Of a stretch of DNA of 64,000 nucleotides, positions 57,790 to 64,000 are shown one piece after another. This stretch comes from Anastatus disparis (taxonomy: Eukaryota > Arthropoda > Insecta > Hymenoptera > Eupelmidae), in NCBI GenBank assembly GCA_017163975.1, contig JAFFSR010000291.1, positions 4,283,001 to 4,347,000 on the forward strand, given 5' to 3'. Position numbers and translations under genes: made by a program. Each line of letters begins with the position of its first letter. The stretch's first letter is position 1. The notes under the pieces were generated by a model. It did no database searches. It was not told the DNA's origin and worked only from the letters and a program-made list of their open reading frames with translations.

Positions 57790-59002
57790 CTTCATATCTT
57801 AGCCGAAAATTCGGGGTTCTGCTGGGTCAACATGTAAAGAAACTCAGAATTTCTGCTGAGTGAGACGACATCTATCGTAACTAACGCAGCACTGACGACC
57901 CAATGCAGAAAACTTTCAATGGCCGCTAGACGCTGGCGCCGTCTAGGCTAATAGCAACAGCTGTTGCTGTTACTATAACCTTACTCGAAGTTCTTAAAAA
58001 TGAATCCTAAAATGTAAATACATGCAATGTATTTATATATGCACATGAATCTTTTTAATACTTTTCTTGTCGGTTTTTTATGTTGATACTGTGTTGTATG
58101 TGTTTGTGTGTGTGTATGTGTTAATTTTTATACGTAATATATCGTTATGAAATACATTATGTATAAAATATTGACAACGATGTTTAAATAGTGTTAACTT
58201 TTCGATTTATTATTTACATTTTTTAATAAATTTTTATATGCAGTATTTTTATTTTTTTTTTAGATTTATCATTTTTATTTGTTTTTTGATTCATAATTCG
58301 TATTTGTTTTTCGATTCATAATTCGTATTTTTTTAGATTTATCATTTGCAATTGTTTTTAATTGCATTTAATAATTTATGTTTATAATTCATATTTTTGA
58401 TGGATATTTAGATTTATCATTCGTTTTTTTAATGTTTCATAGGTTACATTTTTTGCGCATAATGTGTCGTTTTGCAATTGACCTTAATTTTTAGTGTTTA
58501 ATTTTTTAGATTTATTATTCATATTTTTTGACAAATTTTTATATTTATCATTTTTATTTTTTTTAGATTTATCATTTGTATTTATTTTTAGATTCATAAT
58601 TCGTATTTATTTTTAGAATCATAATTCGTATTTATTTTTAGGTTCATAATTCGTATTATTTTTTAGATATATAATTTGTATTTTTTTAGGTTTATCATTA
58701 ATATTTCTTTAGATTTATCATTTGTATTTACTTTTAGATTTATCATTAATATACATTTAGATTTATCATTTGTATTTTCGGTAAACCCTTAGATTTATCA
58801 TTCGTGATTTTTAAAGTGTATTTGAATCGAGGCGCGACGCGCGCCTGTGAATTTTGTTCAGAGCTGGCCCGCAGATGGCGCGTGAGCAAATCAGAAAGAA
58901 AATTCATGGCGGCGCGCTGTCGTCAGCTGGTATATCCAGACGAATGACATTTTTTTAGATTTATTATTAATTAGCATGGCGAATTTTCGGCTAGCTATGA
59001 AG
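57790..59002. mobile_element. Nested element with CTTCATA-TAGCCGAAAATTCG ends
   Basis: TTCATATCTTAGCCGAAAA at the left matches, inverted, TTTTCGGCTAGCTATGAA at the right. The interior has a G+C-richer start, a long degenerate array of TTTAGATTTATCATTTGTAT (58.25-58.80 kb) and a G+C-rich end. No gene was found. Confidence 0.5.
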
Positions 59003-59005
59003 AAA

Positions 59006-59134
59006 AGTAGTATTATCCACTCAGACATAAATTAGATCAACCTGCCGTGCGTTTGTCTCTCTCGGCTTCGCCTCGAGAGACAATTCTACGCACGGCAGAA
59101 AGATCTAATTTCTGCCCTCGTAGATAAATATACT
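59006..59134. repeat. Foldback MITE, ~60-bp arms
   Basis: Arms carry CATAAATTAGATC...CCGTGCG and, inverted, CGCACGG...GATCTAATTTCTG, with an apex GTCTCTCTCGG...CGAGAGAC. Confidence 0.7.
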
Positions 59135-60280
59135 ATTTCTGAAACTGCGAGATATAATTTTTTGATGAAAAAAATTGAACGCGTATTTTTTCTTTTTGTC
59201 TAATAGGCCTTAGAGACCAAGATATAGACATTTTTTTTAAATTATAGTAAAAAGAAGCGTTTTCAAGAACTTGAATAATCAAAAAACGAAACCTCTTACA
59301 AAAAAATGTATGAAAAATAAAAGAAAGTAAAAAGTAGATACTTTAATTTAAGCTCTAGTGCATTAAAAAAGCTTCTGTGGTTCAGAAAATATGCTCAATT
59401 TAATGTTACTACATATTTGTTAATATTTTTAGCATGTAAATTATGATGAATTTTTCACTATATTTCATTAGCATATTTTGATCGTCTATAACTTCTGAGC
59501 AACATAAGCTTTTTTAATGCACTAGAGCTTAAATTAAAGTATTTAATTTTTACTTTCTTATATTCTCCATACATTTTTCTGTGAAACTTTTAGTTTTTTG
59601 GCTATTTAAGTTCTTGAAAGCGCTTCTTTTGACAAGGTCTATATCTTGGTCTCTAAGGCCTATTAGACTAAAAGAAAAACACAAGTTCAATTTTTTTCAT
59701 TAAAAAATCATATCCCGCCGTTTCAGAAAAATCCGTTTCCTGGAGGTGGGGACCTCTCCTTGTCAGTTACATATTATTCAAATAAATTATAAAATTCAAT
59801 TGATAATCAATTCTCATTTATATCATAAATTTGCATATATTTGGATCGTTTTTCAATATCTCATTATCCTTTTTATAGAAAGATGTGTCAAAGATAAAGT
59901 CATCACTGTCATAATTGACAAGCGAATAATTTCTTCCATCGCTTCATGATTGTGCCTTACATGTTTCGGGATTTTGAAACATATTTTAATTAAAATTTAA
60001 AAAATAAGTATTTTCTCTTTAAGTTAATAATTCCTAAAATCATCTCTAATGAACCAGGTAACAATTCATTAAAAGAAAATGTTTCCTCTTTCTGAATCAA
60101 GAGAAAAGCACTGTAGTTCCTCTTAACTCAGAACGAAAAACCAAGCTTTTCCGCTATGATTAACGTGCATGTGCACATCACTTTCCAATATTTGATTTTA
60201 CGCACTGCAATGAAATCGATTGAATTTGGGTTGATCAAGCACACATGCGAGACATATACGGTATTACTTTAATCTTTCTA

Positions 60281-62355
60281 TAGTCTAGGCGCCCAGAGGG
60301 TTTCGTATGAAGTTAGAGGTCCCACCAAGCAAGCAGGTGATTTATATGTAGTTTGAGCCGCTGAATCCGAATTTGCAACTTGCTTTCCGCACAAGTGGTC
60401 GAGTAATTTGTTATAAACAAATTGATTGTTTAAATGGCTATAGTTTATGAACTACAATAGATGCAGTGATTTTCTCTGCAAAAACTTGTTCTTTAATAAA
60501 AAAAACAAAAAAAATCGTTTTTGTTCCATTTTGATTCGATAATTAGAACCAGAGATATGGCAAATATATTGCAAAAAAACATAGAGACGTAGCGCTAGCG
60601 CAGAACGCCCTGGTAAAAATCCTTATAACTCGACTACTAATTGATATTTTTTTAAGTTCAACATGTGTTTGAAAAATGTCAGAGTCTCAGCTTTAATGAT
60701 GAATTGTTATATATTACTTTCAAATGTTGATAAATAAGCTAGAATGATTTGAAGCAGAAAAATTTTTCAATTTTTCAGAATTGTGTTTGTTTATAACGAA
60801 ATAGTATAGGTTAGCGAACAAAATGTTTCTATATTTTTGACATAGAATGATAGGGAATTTGATCTAATTTAAGAATCTGTCCGGTTTTTCAAATTTAAGT
60901 AAGTAGAACCTGAGATATCGCAAATTTAAGCTGTAGCGCCAACTCCTTGCAATACGAAATATGTGTGCAATATAGCGATCGCTTTCCTTATTAAAAATTC
61001 TTTTATTATAAGGTAAGTAATCTCATCCTTTTCTAATAAAATCACTTTTGACTCGACTCTATTTTATATACTTTGTCATAATATAAATGATGTATAATCT
61101 TCGAGCATATACTACTGGAGAAAGCCTCCCAGCTATTAACTACGTTACAAGGCGAAGAGAGAAAAAGCCTCTATTTTGGTACGTGCTATCTCTCTCTCAC
61201 TTTCTTAGTGGGAAACAGAAGCAGCCAATCAGATCGGTTAGAGAGAGACAGCACGTACTAAAATAGAGGCTTTCTCTCTCTTCACCTTGTAACACTTTCT
61301 GCCATTCGGAGGCTTCCTCCAGTAGTATATGCTCGAAGTGTATAATACATGTAGATGAAGTAGATTTAGGGTTTTAAATAATCATTGATTTTTCTACTAT
61401 AATAGTAAACAATTTACTCAACTTATGGAGTATTTTTACATTTATTTATTTTTTTGCTATTGCGAAAAGAACAACAATCTATTTTATTCAAAAAATTTGT
61501 TTTAACCTTCCGATTTATTAGAGTCATCTATTTTTAGCTGAATCCTTTTTTATATAATTTTTATTTAATTTTCTAATACAGAGTTAAAATTAATTTTATT
61601 ACAAAAAAATGAAATTACTTACCTTATAATAAAAGAATATTTAATAAGGAAAGCGATCGCCATATTGCACACATATGTCGTATTGCAAGGAGTTGGTGCT
61701 ACAGCTTAAATTTGCGATATCTCAGGTTCTACTTACTTAAATTTGAAAATCCGGACAGATTCTTAAACTAAATCAAATTTCCTATCATTCTATATCAAAA
61801 ATATAGAAATATTCTGTTCGCTAACCTATATCATTTCGTTATAAACAAACAAGATTCTGAAAAATTGAAAATTTTTTCTGCTTTAAATCATTCTAGCATA
61901 TTTATTAACACTTGAAAGTAATATATAACAATTTATCATTAAAGCTGAGACTCTGACATTTTTCAAACACATGTCGAATTTCAAAAAATATTAATTAGTA
62001 GTCGAATTATAAGGTTTTTTACCAGGACGTTCCGCGCTTCCGCTACGTCTCTATGTTTTTTTGCAATAAATTTGCCATATCTCTGGTTCTAATTATCGAA
62101 TTGACATGCAACAAAAACGATTTTTTTTGTTTATTTTTATCAAAGAACAAGTTTTCGCAGAGAAAATCACTGCATCTATTGTAGTTCATAAACTATAGCC
62201 ATTTAAACAATCAATTTGTTTATAACAAATTACTCGACCACTTGTGCGGAAAGCAAGTTGCAAATTCGGATTCAGCAGCTCAAAATACATATAAATCACG
62301 TACTTGCTTGGTAGGACCTCTAACTTCATACGAAACCCTCTGGGCGCCTAGACTA
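60281..62355. mobile_element. Long-TIR element (~740-bp arms), 3-bp TSD
   Basis: Termini TAGTCTAGGCGCCCAGAGGG and its exact complement, flanked by CTA (60278-60280, 62356-62358). The arms (60281-61024, 61616-62355) are near-identical inverted copies. The ~0.6-kb centre holds a nested hAT-type MITE. The only long open frame (62242-62430) overlaps the arm and is not a gene. A 3-bp duplication would fit several superfamilies (for example Harbinger- or CACTA-like), and the class is undetermined. Confidence 0.78.
61099..61338. mobile_element. hAT-type MITE with ~95-bp inverted ends
   Basis: Termini CTTCGAGCATATACTACTGG (left) and its complement (right) with an 8-bp direct repeat TGTATAAT (61091-61098, 61339-61346). 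The arms pair through AGAGGCTTTTTCTCTC-like sequence around a ~50-base loop. It is the innermost of three nested elements. Confidence 0.85.
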
Positions 62356-62607
62356 CTAGTCAATAATCAAACTACGCCGCACTGCAAGTTTTGTTTAATC
62401 ATTCACCCTGAAATTGTCAATTTTAGCTAAATATTAAAAATATGTTAACTTGGTAAGATTTTAGCAGTAATCAAAATTTATTATTTGTTTTATTCAACAA
62501 TAAAAACCAACCTCTTTCTTTTATTAAATATGACCAACATCTCAGATATGACAAATTGAATTCTAAAAAACTTTTATTTTTGACACTTTTAAGGCATATA
62601 TGCGTAA

Positions 62608-62610
<3 letters not shown>

Positions 62611-62659
<49 letters not shown>
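62611..62659. repeat. (TA)n microsatellite
   Basis: TA run ending in TGTGTGTGCGTG, located where similarity to the Copia leader ends. Confidence 0.95.
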
Positions 62660-62667
<8 letters not shown>

Positions 62668-62679
62668 TGTATAGTTAAA

Positions 62680-62840
62680 AAAAATATGACCCCCTCTCCT
62701 CCTTCACCGCTACTCAACCCCCTTCGGCCCCCCCTCAAATAACGATTTCATTCCCTTAAAAATTAGCTATTTTTGTCAATAGATAATCCTCCCCGCCGCC
62801 CCTCGACCTCATTGTCCCTCACCCCTCTTGATTTAAACAT
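62680..62840. other. Pyrimidine-rich tract
   Basis: The plus strand is dominated by C and T (GACCCCCTCTCCTCC, CCCCCTTCGGCCCCCC, CCTCCCCGCCGCCCC). No coding evidence. Confidence 0.6.
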
Positions 62841-62949
62841 TTGAAAATTCATGAAGTTTGTTTAAATATTTCTTTATACGATTCGTTACATGATGTAAAT
62901 TTAGAATATTTAATAATAATATTACTATAAAAAATAGACGTATTTATTG

Positions 62950-63440
62950 ATTGTTGCTGCTAACAGACAGATTTTTAACTGTCGCTAAAAGCAGACGTAT
63001 TTTTTAATTGTCGCTGCAAGCAACTAATCTTTTTACTGTCACCAAAAAAGCGGACAGGATTTTTTAATTATCGCTCGAAAGAGCAGATGAATAATTTTAA
63101 GTGTTACTAAAAAAGCAGATGTATATTTTAATAGTCGCTGCTAGCGGATTGCAGTTTACTATCGCTGAAAAAAGCAGACATATGGGTTAGCTGTGAATAA
63201 AAAGAGCAAACCAATTTTTATGATTGTCGTTAAAAAGAACAGACTCATAATTTTGACTGTCGTTGAAAAAAGCAGACGTATTATTTAAGTGTCGCTAAAA
63301 AGAGAAAAAAATTTGTATAAGTGTTGCTAAAAAAGCAGACGTGTCTTTTAACTGTCGCTGCTAGCAGACTGATTTCTCAAATATCGCTAAGAAAAAAAGA
63401 CTCATTTTTCAACTGTTGCTGATACCAGATTAATTTATTA
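62950..63440. repeat. Degenerate ~35-bp minisatellite
   Basis: Roughly a dozen units built on AGCAGACGTATTTTT-AACTGTCGCT-AAAA, with GCAGAC, TGTCGCT and AAAAAGCAGA recurring. Spacing varies by a few bases. Confidence 0.85.
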
Positions 63441-64000
63441 ATAATATATTAGCGGCCGGGGTGATGCCGATTGGCGTCACCTCAAGGTCGGCCCACATTG
63501 CTAGTCCATTGGGAATTTTTTGTATGGAAAAATTTTTCAAAGTATCACTTTTGGACATTCTGAAATGCCGGCCGTCTGAAGGTTAAACAAGTTTAAGCAA
63601 ATCTAGTTAAGGAATTTAGTAGTGTGTATTTTTAATTTTAGTAGATAAAATATTACATATGATAGAAAACATGCTTTGAATAATTAAAATTTAATACATT
63701 TAAAAGCTAAAACTTTGAGGCTTTTTTATACTAAATAAACATGCTGTTACATCAAGTTTCGAAAAACGACGATCCAACATCGAGGATGTGTCGTTTAGTC
63801 GGGGAGGTTGGCGAGCGGTACGAGCAGGGGGTACCCCCACTTCCTTGTATATATATTGTAACATCGCAAATTGGCCATATTACTTACCTACATATATACG
63901 ACCAAAGGATTCATTTAAAGCGACAGCATGACAGAAAGGGGATCACGCGCGTCAATATATAAATATAAATCTTAAATCGCCTAACATGCACATGTGCACA
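63441..64000. other. Unassigned end of window
   Basis: A G+C-richer stretch (63.45-63.58 kb) contains CGGCCGGGGTGATGCCG and, 100 bp later, GCCGGCCG. An open frame (63741-63962) has no recognisable domain. Nothing is supported as a gene. Confidence 0.4.

Larger units (their letters stand above)
57754..59762. mobile_element. Palindromic element with CAAGRASAGGTCCCC ends
   Basis: Ends CAAGAACAGGTCCCCACC and, inverted, CAAGGAGAGGTCCCCACC, with a 3-bp direct repeat TCA on both sides (57751-57753, 59763-59765). The right part (59140-59762) is a long near-perfect hairpin whose arms meet near 59450. The left arm was split by nested elements (57790-59134). The family is shared with 4226-4882. It is non-coding. 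Confidence 0.7.
57650..62630 (-). mobile_element. Copia leader fragment split by two palindromic insertions
   Basis: Three blocks (57650-57753, 59766-60280, 62359-62610) align in order with the Copia leader at ~14.17-15.02 kb. Shared phrases include TGGATCGTTTTCCAATATCT-type sequence, CCTAATGAACCAGGTAA-type sequence and CGCACTGCAAGTTTTG. No LTR or coding part remains. The insertions at 57754-59762 and 60281-62355 fall exactly in the gaps, so they postdate this fragment. Confidence 0.75.

Overview
The window looks like a repeat-rich, strongly AT-biased piece of an arthropod nuclear genome, most likely an insect. The evidence is spliced transposon genes with GT-AG introns, Copia, LINE and hAT elements, many foldback MITEs, Pol III-type tRNA-like sequences and simple AT, CA and TAA repeats. 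A hymenopteran host is only a guess from the mix of element families. I found no convincing single-copy host gene, and essentially every recognisable coding segment belongs to a mobile element.

Layout. 1-20.8 kb is a nested complex. A pair of ~1.3 kb near-identical inverted repeats (483-1796 and 17370-18706) surrounds a hAT-type element (4935-16374, 8-bp TSD). That element contains an element with CCC-type inverted ends and internal tandem arrays (5373-7897) and a complete Copia retrotransposon on the minus strand (8057-16047, identical 251-bp LTRs, 5-bp TSD). 20.4-22.6 kb holds a MITE and a repeat called E1, which itself carries a TTAA-flanked insert. 22.7-26.5 kb is a LINE on the minus strand with ORF1, endonuclease and a reverse transcriptase lacking its core. 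26.5-29.1 kb is mostly unassigned and holds a tRNA-like sequence. 29.2-31.2 kb is a broken transposase-type gene on the minus strand. 31.35-34.98 kb is a second CCC-ended element with arrays of a GGAAGCTTCC motif. 35.9-36.1 kb is a LINE 3' fragment. 37.1-38.6 kb is a spliced tyrosine recombinase pseudogene. 39.3-41.3 kb holds foldbacks and minisatellites. 41.3-43.9 kb is a second decayed LINE copy carrying a solo LTR. 44.2-45.7 kb is a second, inverted E1 copy with a different TTAA insert. 45.73-50.12 kb is a TTAA-flanked DNA transposon. Its three-exon gene encodes a DDE transposase of the Pfam Mutator-like/Kolobok kind joined to a DEDDh (DnaQ-like) exonuclease. 52.0-52.9 kb is another transposase-like pseudogene. 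54.85-56.04 kb is a second solo LTR. 57.65-62.63 kb is a fragment of the Copia leader, split by two palindromic elements that have their own nested MITEs. 62.9-63.4 kb is a ~35-bp minisatellite.

Function. The genes do not form a host pathway. The Copia copy keeps an open RT-RNase H reading frame, an extended tRNA-iMet-half primer binding site and a polypurine tract, but gag, protease and integrase carry stops and frameshifts. The TTAA transposon is the most interesting unit. It has short perfect inverted ends, a complete DDE triad and an exonuclease with all five catalytic residues. Its reading frame is interrupted only by length changes in poly-A runs and one TAG.

Limits. All boundaries, homologies and identities were judged by eye. 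No database search, alignment or folding was run. Family names rest on remembered motifs and architecture.
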